Below, one piece after another: positions 37,740 to 50,230 of a stretch of DNA of 64,000 nucleotides. This DNA is from Warburgia ugandensis (taxonomy: Eukaryota > Streptophyta > Magnoliopsida > Canellales > Canellaceae): contig CP141139.1 of the NCBI GenBank assembly GCA_035236585.1, positions 53,141,217-53,205,216 of the forward strand, given 5' to 3'. The notes under the pieces were generated by a model that saw nothing but the letters and a program-made list of their open reading frames with translations, made no database searches and had not been told where the DNA came from. Made by a program: the position numbers and the translations under genes. Every line of letters begins with the position of its first letter. Position 1 is the first letter of the stretch.

Positions 37740-38130
37740 TTTCAATCGTGGTGAAACCAAAGGGGTTTTGCTCCTCTCCTTGTTCAAAGTGAGATGGATG
37801 GTCGAATCACCAAACTTGGGATCATGAAATACAATCAATTTATTTTTTCTTAGGACTCTAATTGCATCCACTCTTGATAAGTACTCTGTGCAAAACTTCA
37901 CTACTTCCTCTACAATATAACATTCGGCTATGCACCCCTCCCAACACCCCTATAGTTATAATTTTCAAGTTTCCATATTTTAAGTATGGACAATTCATGG
38001 GATTACAATCAGCGCCTACCTTAAATGCAAACTTTATGAAAAGGTCAATTCTGTGGAATGTAAACATTAAAATTTTCCAATTTGTGTCCATCAAAATTAA
38101 TTCATAATCATTTGAAATAGAATTTAAAAA
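37740..38130 (-). pseudogene. Deletion-fused CACTA transposase remnant
   Basis: The left part (37800-37940) matches 40205-40345 near the transposase C-terminal half. The right part (37950-38095) matches 42250-42400 in the transposase-associated N-terminal domain. On the minus strand the latter reads F-I-K-F-A-F-K-V-G-A-D-C-N and C-P-Y-L-K-Y-G-N. About 1.9 kb that separates the two parts in the main copy is missing here, so this is an internally deleted copy of the transposase gene. Confidence 0.7.
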
Positions 38131-38349
38131 TTAGGGTTATTACAATAACTAAGTTTCACATGCTTTGATTCTATTTAAAATTTATGATAGTGCATGTAAA
38201 TTATCATCTGCATTAATTCATTCTTATCAAAACATAGCAATTATTTAGTTTTCTAAGATAAAATTCCTAATCCACCTACCTAATATTGACCATTCCAATT
38301 CACCAATGTCTTCAAATGATTGATCTGAGATCTTTCAATGATTTATCAA

Positions 38350-38426
38350 AAATTAATATTGGCTAAGAATATATAAATGTAATTCCAATTCATAGTTAGG
38401 ATTTGGTCCACTCACAACAAAAATTA

Positions 38427-38480
<54 letters not shown>

Positions 38481-39000
38481 TTGATTCAATTTGTGTATAG
38501 ATGAAGATAGTCAAAAATAAAAAATCAAAAGTCAAATAAAAATTATTAAAATAAAGTATTACTTTAAAATTCATTTGAATCAAGTGACTTTAAAAGACTC
38601 ACTTAAGAAGTCTATTAATAGAAAAATGACTTCTTTAGTCTGGCAGAAGTCAAAAAAATTTACACAAAAAAGGATTTTTAAAGTCGTTTGGTTCAAGTGA
38701 CTTTAAATGTGTAAAACTTTTAAAGTTGATTTATTCTAAACAACTTCAAAAATGAAGACTTTTCAAGTCGTTTGAACTAAACAACTTTTTTTTTTAAAAA
38801 AAATTGTTCTAAATGACCTTAAAAGTTAAGACTTTTCAAGTCGTTTGAACAAACGACTTTAAAAATCTCTTATTAAAATCTAATATATATTTCACTTACA
38901 ATCTCTTACTTAAATGCAATGAAACTAATTTTTTATGATAGTCAATGTTGATTCATGAATTCTGTACATAATAAATACAAGAATATTCAAAAGAATTTAC
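38350..39000 (-). repeat. CACTA 5' end module, copy 2
   Basis: Has the same order as copy 1: CAATTCATAGTTAGGATTTGG, then folding repeats (38570-38870, mostly AAAGTCGTTTG type), then TTTCACTTACAATC and TGATTCATGAATTC. It includes the block GACTTCTTTAGTCTGGCA, also found at 43850 near the right end of the transposon. It is interrupted by the GT microsatellite. Confidence 0.7.
38428..38479 (+). repeat. (TG)26 microsatellite
   Basis: 26 uninterrupted TG units. The histidine-threonine frame on the minus strand is an artefact of it. Confidence 0.95.
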
Positions 39001-39177
39001 TTTTCAAATAAGTCTTCAATTACATATGTATATATATAATGTCACACATATAGTATATACTCATCTCACTGCAATCCATATAGCTCATCTTACTTCAATC
39101 CATATATCTCATGATAAAAGTGCTAATTATAAATTTAGAATTATATTACAACTCACTAATAAAATCCATATACCCCC

Positions 39178-42100
39178 TCATATATTGTTCTCAACCCAAT
39201 CACCCTCCTCACCATTATCATGCACATAATTCTCATTCTCACCAAGTACTTCGATTGAAGCGATTGTTTTGGTAATACAAAGGTAATCTATTTTAATATC
39301 TCCTAGGCCGTCTTCATCATAAAAACCCCTTGGATAGGATAATAAAATAGTTGACCATCTCTTATCACATCCGTCTTGCATGTATAAACTTTTTTTGCTT
39401 GTGATGCCAAATTAAATTGATCATTTTTATAGCCAATCTTGCTAAGGTCATCCAATGTCAATCCAAGGGAATCACTTTTGATGTTGTCTTTGTTGTATTC
39501 CACCTAGTCACACCTAAACACAACCACATTTCTACAAGTATAATGCAAGGTTCATATCTCTCTTATAACCCCATAATAAATATCATTCTCCATTATTAAC
39601 CTTTTATACTTTGAACTAAAAGGAAGTTAGCATTGGTAGCTAAGTTAACCTCACTATTCTATTGCACTCTTGAGTTATCAAGGTCTTTTGTGTAAAAGTG
39701 ATAATCATTGATGGCATATCCAGTATATTTTATTACTTTTGGTCGTGGTCCCATCGCCATCTAACCCAAAGATTTGGATATACCATTGCCTACTACTTCT
39801 TGCTATTCTTGAATCTATGCATATACATATTAAGTAAGATATGATCGTTGCAAGTAAGAGTATATATACATATATAATATAATTTATTAAGTGTGAATTC
39901 CTTCATTTTACCTTTTGAATAGCCAAGTATTGAAAGTGCAAAAATGCTCAAATTGTAGTTACTTCTATTTCTTTACGTAACTTGGATTCTTTGCCTTGAG
40001 GACGTCCATGTGATCACCACACACACGCAGACAAATTAATGGAGAGATCAAAGAAAATATAGTGATTAGTAATTAATATTTACCTAAGTGCATGATCAAC
40101 TTACTCAATGTACGGTTGGAGTTCATTAATATTTCGTAACACATAAAGATGCACCTAGTCCTGGTTTTTTATAGTTAATGATCAATACATGACCACTCGA
40201 TGAGGTTTGCCAACCTTGGGATCATGAAATGCAACTGATTGTTTCTTTCTTGGCGTTCCAATCACATCCACTCCTAATAAGTACTCTGTACAAAACTCCA
40301 CTACTTCCTTTGCAATATAACATTTAGCTATACACCCTTTGTCTAGTTATGATTTTGTATATAACCTTTTAAATTTTTCATGTACTCTCAAATAGGTACA
40401 TCCATCGCAAGTAAATTGGCCCACAGAGTCTAACCTTATCAATGAGGTGTACTATTAAGTGTACGATGATGTCAAAGAAGGATGGTAAGAAGATTGTCTC
40501 AAGCTCACATAAAGTTATCACTAGATGTCCTTAAATTTCTTGTAATTTTGAAACATCCACCACCTTCTTACACGAAGTATTAAAGTAGCAAAATTTTGTA
40601 ATAGCTCCCCTAACTTTGTCCAATAACACCAAAAGTATTGCTACAGGCAAGAGTTGTTACATCAATGCAATGCAATCATGGGATTTCATCCCTAATAATG
40701 TCAGCTCTTCAATGGAGCCAATGTTTTTAAAGTTTGAAGAGTAACTATGTGGGACTTTGAGCTTGGACAAGGTCTTACACACTATTCTTCTATCCTCTCT
40801 ATTGAGAGTATAATTTTCCTTAGGTAGGTATGTTCCTTAACTACCCTTATCCTATGGATGCAACCTCCTCTTCAAACCCATCTTCATAAGATCCATTCAA
40901 GCTACAAGTCCGTCCTTTGTTTTTCCTAGGATATCAAGCAAGGTACCTGTCAAGATTTCACAAACATTCTTCTCAATGTGCATGACATCAAACACATGGT
41001 GTAAATTTAGTGATTTCTAGTATGTAGCCAAAAGAATATTGATTTCTTCTTCCAACAACTTCTACAATTGCTTTAATATACACGTTTACTTGATTTCTTC
41101 TTTCCCTACAACACATTAATGTTTTCAACCTATTCCAATACTTTTTGTCTTGTCAACATCTTTGAAGGTGTCCTTGTCTCTACATTATCATTAAATTCTC
41201 TCTTCTTAAAATGGTATGGATATTCTCTGTGCAACCATCTTTTGCACCCAAGAAATGTCATTTTCCTACCATGTTTAAGTCATACACCACATGTTTGATC
41301 ACTACAGAAAGGATGATCATTGTATTCCTTCACGATGCATCTAGACAAATTATCGTACACAAGGGTGAACAATTCTTTCATGTATGTGTTGTAAGCTTCA
41401 ACACCTACGTCTCATAATGTCTTCAGATCATCAATCAAAGGAGCCAAGTACATGTCAATGTCATTCTCTATCAACTTTGGACTTGATATCAATATAATTA
41501 TCATTATAAACTTCCTCTTCATGCATAGAAATGGTGGGAGGTTGTAACAAACTAATATAACAGGCCAACAACTATACTTGGTACTTATAGAACCATGAAA
41601 ATTAATCCCATTAGTAGATAATGCAAGTCAAAGGTTTCTAGGTTCTTTACCAAAATTAGGCCACATATGTCTAAGAGCTTCCATAAAACCTTTACAGGAA
41701 TGTCTATAACCATCTCAGTTAATTCTTCTTTAACTTCCATCTTGATTGTCCACATGTTGAGCATGTAGTTTTATCCTTGTGCTCCTTCTTGTACAAGATG
41801 CAATCATTAGTACATGCAAGTATCTTCTCAAACTTTAACCCTAATGCAGTTAGGATTTTCTTTGCCTCACATGTGGATCCTGCCAATATATTATCTTTTG
41901 GTAACATCTTACCCACTACTTTCAAGACTTCTATAAAACCAAAATCTTAATTTCACATTATAAAGTTCTACCACTGCAGATAACTTGGTATAATCTTTAC
42001 ACTCGGGCTATAATGGCTCATCGGCTTCCTCTAATATTGTAGTGTGAAATTGTTCAAGGTAATCTTAGAAGTCATCGTATGCATCTAGAAACATCAGTAC

Positions 42101-42427
42101 AGCTATACTGTCTACAATACTTCCTATAGTGTCTGGATCATATCTTCTAGGCCTTGTCGAGGGCCTATGTGAAAGCTCTTCTCCATGCTAAATCCATGGG
42201 TAATAGCTTTCATCGATTTCATTGAAGCACAAGTGTTCTCTCAACATTTCTACAGTTACTTTTTTAAAGTTTCCACATTCTGAGCATGGACAACACATTC
42301 GATTACAATCGATACCTGCCTGTAAGGCGAACTCTATGAAATTTTTTGTTCTCTCCTCATATTCTTCTGATGTTCTTGTTGTAGTTATAAAAGAATATAT
42401 GTCCATTATCTCAAGAAATTGAAGCAA
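39178..42427 (-). pseudogene. TNPD-type CACTA transposase, decayed
   Basis: From 42427 downwards, the N-terminal transposase-associated domain reads F-I-E-F-A-L-Q-A-G-I-D-C-N-R-M-C-C-P-C-S-E-C and H-L-C-F-N-E-I-D-E-S-Y (42400-42200). Next come L-P-K-D-N-I-L-A, A-C-T-N-D-C-I-L-Y-K-K-E and C-S-T-C-G (41900-41740). The catalytic transposase region has S-T-K-Y-S-C-W-P-V-I and L-P-P-F-L-C-M-K (41600-41500) and D-I-D-M-Y-L-A-P-L-I-D-D-L (41460-41420), then K-G-Y-I-Q-N-H-N near 40370. The C-terminus (39503-39180) has F-N-L-A-S-Q-A-K-K-V-Y and a D-K-R-W-S-T-I segment. The usual T-D-G of the catalytic region is T-N-G. There are many stops. It would cut and paste the element in the nucleus. Confidence 0.85.
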
Positions 42428-42659
42428 ATCTATGTGTGGAGACTTGTTAAAAATGAAGGGATTAGGTTAGGCATTTTTTACCAAACACAAGGTATACAAG
42501 AATTATAAGTATTTAAAATAACTAAAATATTACAAGAATGCACACATGTGGAGATTTTCAATTAACAATGAAAGAAGAAGCAAAATATGGGAGATATATT
42601 AAAAAAGAAATTTAACTTTAAAAGGTAAGTTTCTAACCACAACCATGTAAAATTTCTAC

Positions 42660-44198
42660 TAATATACATACATATATATATGAAACAAACAAAAAAATAC
42701 TAACCAACACTCAAAAATCGCTATTGATCATGAATATGTGAATGTAGTTCCAATTCATGATTGAGATTTGGTTGAGGATAGGCACAACAAAATACGATTT
42801 ATATTTTGTGTATAGATATGAATATGTCGAAAAAAGAAAAGTGAAATTAGATGAAATAACTCTTAAAACAGACTTGTAAATTTAAAGTCGTTTGATGTAA
42901 ACGACTTTAAAAGTGAGTGTCACTTTAAAAATCAATACTTTTAAAGTCGTTTATAGCAAACGACTTTAAATGTTTGTGATTTTTATAGTTGTTTTTCTTA
43001 AACGAATTTAAAAACTAATATTTTTTCACTTCAAACATATATATTTGATATTAGTACTTTACAATATCTTACATAAATACACAATTAAACCAATTTTTTA
43101 TGATACTCAACATTGATTCATGCATTCTTTACACATACACATATATAAACAAACACATGAATAAGGAAATAATAAAAAAAATTATTAGATCCAATGTTAT
43201 ATATATATATATATCAAAATGTTACATATTATTAGATCTTATTAATATAATATCATGATCAAAAAGCTAATCTAAAATGATTTCATCAAAAATTGGCTCC
43301 CTAGTATTTAGCTAACACCACTCTATGGGGAGAGGGTAAAGCTTTAAGCTGCAACTTCCTCGGCCAACTTGATGGTATCATTTCTCTTCATCAAACCTTA
43401 ATTTTGGATGAGAATCACAATCATAATGCCCTCCCTTTCTCCAATAATGAGGGTTACAGAGAGAAGAAGTTGTTTTTTGCAATATAATCATATGATTTTT
43501 ATGAAAATCACGACGATCTAACATACTTCTTAACCTCATCATCTATAGTGACAAAATCCACTTGATCTACAAATACAAACTGAAAATGTCAATAACAAGA
43601 AAGCATTGCATGGTAAAAAGATGTTATGGTTTACTTTTAGTGCTTTCCATGCCACAAAACAATCAAAATATCCAAAATGGAAAGCAAGAAGAGAAATAGG
43701 ATAGAGAGAGATATAAGAAGAACATGAATAGGGGACATAGAAAAAAATGAGATGACTTCGATCTTTTATAGACAAACAAGGACTTTTGAAGTTGTTTGAT
43801 TCAAACAACTTTAAAAGTATACACTTAAGAAGTCATTTAATACAAAAATGATTTCTTTAGTCTAGCACGAAAAGAAATTTTTTACTCGAGAATGGACTTG
43901 TAAAGTCATTTGAATTAAACAACTTTGAAAGCCTGTATTTTTAAAGTCGTTTGACTCAAACGACTTCAAAAGTCAATGACTTTTAAAGTCATTTTTTCCT
44001 AAATGACTTTAAAAGTCCATTCTCATCAAAAGTTCCTCTTTGCGGGAGACTGAAGTAGTTGTTTTCATATAAAATGACTTCTTAAGTATATACTTTTAAA
44101 GTCATCTTTTTATAAATGACTTGTAAAATATTTATGAAGTTGGCAATTGAAATAATGACTTCTTTATAATGACTTTAAAAGTCTCATGTGTAGTAGTG
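42660..44198 (-). repeat. Right (5') terminal region of the CACTA element, module copy 3
   Basis: Upstream of the transposase start come CAATTCATGATTGAGATTTGG, folding repeats with AAAGTCGTTTGATG (42885-43015) and ACTTCAAACATATATATTTG. After about 450 bases without a motif, a dense array follows (43780-44180) with pairs such as TTAAAGTCGTTTGACTCAAA. The terminal inverted repeat ends at 44198. Confidence 0.75.
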
Positions 44199-46912
44199 GC
44201 ACCTTAACATATTTCTTTATTCCTAGCCTCTATTATCAAAACCCTTTAGAACATATGGGCCGGATATCATTTGAAAGGAAAGGCCCAAGTTGCTAACCCT
44301 ATGGACTCATGGCTTAGCAAGCCTCTACTTGTAGTAGCTTCCAGTGATGAGTAGTAGTGTAGATAACCACCATGGTGTTTGTACATTTCCTCTTTGATTT
44401 TCTTTATGTTTCTTTCTCTATGTTTCTAAGAGAAGTGCAAGGGTACATCCTACTTCTCACTCAGATTAACTTACCTTACAACACTTGCCTTTAGAAGCTT
44501 AGTTAAGTAATTCTTCTTAAAATTTCATATACTAAGCCATCGACATGCCATAAGATAAGTAAAGACAACTCCATGGGCTAAGTAGGTGCAACCCTTGTGG
44601 TTCCTTCCTACTTAGTAGCCAAGGCAAACCTTAATCTTTGAAAGCATTCTAGATTACTAAGTGCTCTATCTAAATTTCTATTATGTTTCTTTCTTTAAAG
44701 GAAGTTTGGTTGAGAACTCTCAAGGGCTGCAGCCCCATTGGACCACTAATTAAGCTTGCTCAAAGTTTGTCTTCCTTAATTAAATTTTTGTGTTAGCATC
44801 ATTTGCTCCATACTTGTGGAGGTGATTAATAAAATTTTGGTGGCAATATAACCTCACACATCTACTAGCCACCTTCACTCACCTTAATTATGTGCACCAT
44901 GTATAAACTCTATTATTTTATCTTTTTTTAGGAAGACCTAGTTAAGGACTTAAGGGTTGTGATGGAATGAAGCCCTAGGTCTATTGTCGTTTATTTTCTT
45001 GAGTCCAATCAGTCCAAAGCACTTGGTTAAGGAGCTGTTCTCCTAAAATATTAATTGAATAAAGATAGCCTCAAGGTGTATCAAACTATAGACAGGTGGT
45101 ACAGTTGTACCATCACAAACCAAATTAATCAACAAGGCTCAAAATCAGGAACCTCATGAGCATAGTCTAGTAGTTTTGCATAGGTGAATGACACCAGTGG
45201 CATACGTAAAACCTTCTTGTAACCTCAGTGGAACAATCAAACTACTAACAGATGTGTACATTGTGGACTCCAAAATCCATATCCCATATACCTACAACTA
45301 CTTAGATCTGTGAAAAAGGATTTCACTGTACATGAAAAATGGTGTAGACTTCTTCCACATTTTGAACATGGATGAACCATCAATAAAGAGAAAGTTTCAC
45401 CATGCAAGAAAAAAATTTCACGCTAATGGACTTTTGGACACCCTTAAGCATGGATTCCCTCCGGCTCTTTTCTCAAAATGGTAATCAATTTAAGCATCTA
45501 ATGTTGATTAAGCTGAAATTGGTTCACTAGGCTAGTAGTTCCATTATAAATTGGGCTTAAGGTTCTAAGGATGTCATTTCCCTATTCTTTTTTTGGTACA
45601 ATGAAGAATTATGAAGCAAACTATCATATGACCTATTTATTCTCCTTCTTAAATTTATTTGATATCTGTCCAACAAAAGGAAAAGTGCCAATTGTAACCT
45701 CCAACCAAGCATAATGAGTGGAGGCCACCTTGTTGTCTGGACCAACTGTGCTAGACGGCTTATGCTAGATGGCCAAGGATATCATTTCTTTTAGAGCATG
45801 GAAATTTGCAAAATGGCACAGCTGATTTGCATTCGTTGACTTTTTTCATGTCTTCCTTTGCCTGTTTGTGGGCCACGAATTGAAAATTTTACCAAGGATC
45901 TTACAACTGATAGGCATCCACTATGTGGGCCCTTTCGGGAAATCTAGATGAACAGTTTCTTTCTTTCTCCTTTTTTTTTAAAAAAAAAGAAACTTTTTTG
46001 AATGATTAGATGAATTCATTGGAAAAGGACTGCGAGAGGGGTGCTGATCAAGTTGATCGATCAGATGTGGATATATCAACAGAAACATTGAGGTTCCGGG
46101 AGAGAAAACAACAAGAGAGCATAAAACCTACACAACTTCACCAAGGTCGAAGCATATCAACCGTCTTAAATCCATGCATCTAATGCACACAATCTTTATA
46201 ATCTCTATCATATAAAACATATAAATTTGTAGTTAAATGGTTGAATGGCCTTAAAGTTGGTCCTATAATGGACAGTCCATACTCATAATTCAAAATCACA
46301 TGTTTTGGAAAATCTTCTTAATTCAAGAAATAGACTTCTCCTATTGAATATTGCTCTTTACCAGAATCCTACCCCATCCATTCCCATAAAACCTGTCCAT
46401 CATACATCTAGAACCATGGCCTACTATATCAACAGCTAGGATCAGCCAATTCAACATGATGATCGTCCTGAATAGTCCAACGGCTACAAACCCAGAGTCC
46501 CACTCGAATCTGAACACAGAAATTAAGATCTGTTATGTGATTCCTTGATATTTCTGTAAAATCCGTTGTGGGATTCTTTAATAATTTTTCCATATCCAAG
46601 TTAGAAATCCTAGATATGTTTCACGTTACTAAAATCTCAGACACTTATTTCGCCATTTCCGTATTGGGAGTACTAGAACTTTATCCCTCATGAGATTCCA
46701 GCAGTGTTTATAGAAGCCAAACTTCTTTCTCACGAATCTCAACCGTCCATCTTCTCTTTCCATATATTGATTGAGCGTTTCATTAGAACGTATCAAATGA
46801 GGTTATGCTTTCATTTCATCTACTATGTATAGTAGCAACTAACGCGTTTCACAACTTCTTTCTTCTCTCTTGCCTATAAGTCTGTTTCAGTAACCTTCTT
46901 TTCACGTAGTAA
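44199..46912. other. Host intergenic DNA and expansin upstream region
   Basis: I see no second gene, LTR end or RNA gene in these 2.7 kb. The last few hundred bases must hold the expansin promoter. A clear TATA box at the usual distance is not visible: TATAAG at 46875-46880 lies only about 33 bases before the first ATG, and TATGTATA at 46824-46831 is non-standard. A T-rich/A-rich junction lies at 45970-45990. Confidence 0.5.
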
Positions 46913-48512
46913 ATGGTGAGAAATCATAAGATGGGTCTAAGTAAGTATAGTGCCATCACCGTGGCCATGGTTTTCTTCTTCCTTGTGGTTGGTGTGAGGG
47001 CTGACTACAAATGGATCAGAGCTACAGCAACGTTTTATGGAGGAAGAGACGGCAGTGGAACGACGCGTAAGCTTGCTAATCCCTGTAATGATAGGCTATT
47101 GATCTTTATTTGTTAAAGTTCAAACAATCAAATAGAATGTCTTTGAGGCTGATTGCCACAAGGATAGCAATCAGTGGATTGATTTATGCATGGAAAGCGA
47201 TTCGTTCTCGTGCTTTGGGCAGTCCTTAATCATGGACTAATCATTTAAGTACAAAATGACACAGTTTGTAGGAGTATGTTATTTTTTCTCTGTTTTAAGA
47301 CTGCCTATAGCACTAGACAAGTTCAGTATTTATGTATAATTGATCCATGCTTTGCTGTCCCCATGCACCACAGTATAGGGTTTTCTAGGGTGTCCTTTTG
47401 TTGCAAGAAAATGAGAAGTACGTCAAATGATATCTATTCCTGCCCACTGCATATTTGGGCCTCATTGGTAGGTGATCCAAGAATTCATCTTTAGGGCCAC
47501 ATTTGGGATGGATCCTGAAACTTTTTTGTTTGAATGATCTGAGCCCTCTGATTGGTTATAATTATAGTATTATTGTGAGAACCTTCAGATCCATTTTCTA
47601 GATCCAACCCAATTGCAAGAGCGGTGCTGCCTATAGGCGAAGGTTAGACCTGAGAAAAAAAAGTACTTTTAGGTTACTCAGAATGGTAGTGGTTAGTATC
47701 ATCCAATAGATAACAGGCTGGTGTGGCCTATGCACTTTTGGTCTGCCTAGATATTCTTGGACTTGTACACAGCTGAAAGTATATAAAATCCAATTCTGCT
47801 TTAATTTTTTTAGAACCTAAATCTTAATTTCCATTTGTGTTAAGTAAATTAAGCTTGCAACATTTCATCTCTAACTTTGTCGTCCAATTCTACAGAGGGA
47901 GCTTGCGGCTACAGCGATACAGTACGTCAAGGATATGGCCTCGAAACAGCGGCTCTTAGCACTGCCCTCTTCAACGACGGCCTCAAATGTGGGGCCTGCT
48001 TTGAGATTATGTGTTATAATTCGAAACAACATTGCCTTCCAGGCACAATCAAAATAACAGCCACTAATTTCTGCCCTCCCAACTGGGCCTTGCCTAGCGA
48101 TAACGGTGGATGGTGTAATCCGCCTCGGAAGCACTTTGATCTCACAATGCCCATGTTTTTTAAGATCGGGAGATATGAAGCCGGAATCATTCCGGTCCTC
48201 TTTCGCCGAATCCCGTGCGTTAAATCTGGCGGGGTCAAGTTTGAGATCAAGGGTAATCCTTACTTTACACTTGTGTTGGTTTATAATGTTGCTGGGGCCG
48301 GAGATGTTATAGATATGAAGATTAAGGGATCAAGTACGTGGTGGATTCAGATGAGGCGAAACTGGGGCCAGAATTGGGGAACGGGCGTGCGTCTGCAAGG
48401 GCAGAGTTTGTCATTTCAGGTTACGACGATGGATTACAGGATGTTGGAGTTCAATAATGTGGCGCCTAGCAATTGGCAGTTTGGTCAGACTTATGAAGGC
48501 AGACAATTCTAA
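46913..48512 (+). CDS. EXPA: Alpha-expansin (EXPA), two exons
   Basis: Exons are 46913-47066 and 47896-48512 (GTAAGC donor, TACAG acceptor), giving 256 residues, normal for the family. Residues 1-30 are a signal peptide with a hydrophobic core (V-F-F-F-L-V-V-G-V) ending in R-A. The GH45-like domain follows: A-T-F-Y-G-G at 39-44, Q-G-A-C-G-Y at 52-57, eight cysteines in all (55 to 159), the alpha-expansin insertion with N-G-G-W-C-N-P-P near 121-128, and the H-F-D motif at 131-133. The C-terminal CBM63 domain (about 164-250) has R-N-W-G-Q-N-W and Q-S-L-S-F, and ends F-G-Q-T-Y-E-G. Expansins loosen cell walls at acid pH without hydrolysis. Met7 (46931) has better start context (AAGATGG) than Met1, and both keep the signal peptide. 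The second intron common in the family is absent. No break is seen. Confidence 0.95.
47067..47895 (+). other. Expansin intron, 829 bp
   Basis: Phase-1 intron between the short first exon and the main exon, with GT-AG ends and the sequence GTAAGC at the donor. It interrupts the codon for Gln52, just before the G-A-C-G-Y motif, a position commonly used in alpha-expansins. A small open frame inside (47276-47494) has no motif. Confidence 0.85.
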
Positions 48513-48784
48513 ATATAGGGTTGTGATTGTATTTGATTATATGTCATAATTATATGACGCAAAGCTTATATGATATGAGCCCACTAATATTATTCATATG
48601 CTTACAGACCTTCACGAATGATAGTTTATAATTAAATTCGTCACTTGATCAGGGACCTTGAGCCATGAAAAATCTAACCGCTACTCACCTTATAAATTGT
48701 TTGGAACGCATGCACGTAGAAATGAACAAAACCAGTTTCCCAAACACGCACATACATTTTATCCATTTTTATAAGTAATAATTC

Positions 48785-50221
48785 ATTTAATTAAAGACCA
48801 TAATCATGTGTACCTTGAGGTATTGAAGAATTTGTTTGGCAGCTTTTTAGTGCTCTTTAGCGGGGTGTTGCATGAATTGGTACCCCTTATTAATAGACAA
48901 TGCCAAATATGGTTGTCTAAGACCCAAATATTGGAGAGTCCATCCGTTTGACAATATGGATGAGCGTCTTGCGAAGGTGAACCTTTATGGCAAGACAACT
49001 CTACAGATGCATCCATGGGCGTGGCACAAGGTTTGGCGACATCCATTCTTGTCCGGAACAGCAAGTCACGGATTTTTATATTTTTTTAATTAATAATAGT
49101 CCATTTGATTTAGGCCTTACTTCAATGCCAAGGAAGTGCGCAATGGACCCATGCCACGAAATGCTAGAGTAGATCTTATCTGCGGGATAATGTCATCACT
49201 CTTGGGCTGATCATTTCCCATGACAATGATGTCATCTACATATATTAAGAAGTAGATGAAGACCCGTTTTGACCATAGATGTAGAGTGAGGAATCGGTCT
49301 TAGAGCTATGAAAACCTAGACGACAAAGATGTAAGCTGAGTTTTTGAGACCATCCACAAGTAGCAGGCTTCAAACATAGAGAGATTTTCACAGACAGCAT
49401 ACATGTAACAGTTGCTTGGTATCAATAAAACCATCTGGTTGTGACATGTAACTGTTTCTCGTAAATCACTACGTAACATTCAACACGTCGAGTTGGCTAA
49501 TGGCTAATTAGTTGACATCAAGAGAGACAATATAATTCGGATGGCGACCAGTCTGATGATGGGGCTGAATGAGGCACCATGATCAATCCCGGAATTTTGT
49601 TTGTAACCCTTGGCCACAAGACGTGCCTTGTAGCTTTGCAAAATAATAAAAGAAAAGAAATGCCTAGTGGCACTCGATGGATCCACCAAGGCTCTTCTTT
49701 ATTTTGAAGATCCAATAATCTAACAGAACCTTTTCAAATGACAAAAAAAGTTGTGCTGTGAAGGAAAGGCACTAGCTCGTTCAATTGGTCCTCTCGTTGG
49801 ATCGGTTAATTCGTTCTCTTGAATAGCTGGAGAAGGGTCTTGATGAGGGTCCAACTGTATATACCTGACAACCAACAATGTTCATATTTGGATGACAAGG
49901 TACTGAGGACCATGTGCCGTTTTTAATCAGCACAATGATTTCTTCTAGCATAGCTCGTTGGTGATGTGCATATTTCTAGTCTTTTTGAACGACTTTGTCC
50001 TGAGATGGAGAGAAGGATTAGGTGGTTGTATGTGCATGAGGTTGTTGATTTTGCATGCTTCAAGGGATCATCGGATGAGTATGTGTAGTTTGTGGAACTG
50101 GAGCCAAAGGTAAGAACCTAGCAACACGTGTGAAGGAGCAGACGTACTGTTAGTAGCACCAGTGTTTGGTTGATAATCAATCAATGGAAGAGAGTTATTT
50201 GGGGAGAGGGGTTAAAGCATC
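48785..50221 (-). pseudogene. Truncated Copia pol, element B (hinge and RT)
   Basis: On the minus strand, after the LTR end at 50222 come a degenerate hinge, then the RT start [12 protein letters not shown] (49630-49595). Further down come S-K-T-D-S-S-L-Y (about 49290), then K-P-C-A-T-P-M-D and G-S-P-S-Q-D-A-H (49035-48960), and A-A-K-Q-I-L-Q-Y-L-K near 48820. Sequence similarity ends at about 48785, so RNase H and the 3' LTR are gone. There are many stops and frameshifts. It lies about 270 bp downstream of the expansin stop. Confidence 0.8.
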
Positions 50222-50230
50222 TGAATCTAT

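Larger units (their letters stand above)
23962..44198 (-). mobile_element. Nested CACTA/En-Spm DNA transposon K, about 20 kb
   Basis: The left end reads CACTACTACACAAGAG, and the right end, read inwards on the minus strand, is CACTACTACACATGAG. They match over the first 12 bases and again beyond. Flanking triplets are GCT and GCA, two of three matching, where CACTA elements make 3-bp duplications. Both ends have subterminal hairpin repeats. Inside on the minus strand are a decayed TNPD-type transposase (39178-42427) and a decayed gene with a Ulp1-like protease domain (24870-27700). Element H (28969-35747) is inserted, and parts of the 5' end are repeated. Without H it would be about 13.4 kb. 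That the two ends belong to one insertion is likely but rests on the imperfect triplet. Confidence 0.75.

Noticed and set aside
38353..38583. Threonine-histidine repeat protein on the minus strand
   Set aside because: It is the translation of the TG microsatellite.
47276..47494. 72-residue frame between the expansin exons
   Set aside because: It lies in an intron with clean GT-AG ends and has no motif.
47871..48250. Minus-strand frames over the expansin main exon
   Set aside because: They are the complement of a well-conserved plus-strand coding exon.
48804..49093. Possible small genes just downstream of the expansin
   Set aside because: The minus-strand frame is Copia RT-connection sequence, and the plus-strand frames are its shadow.
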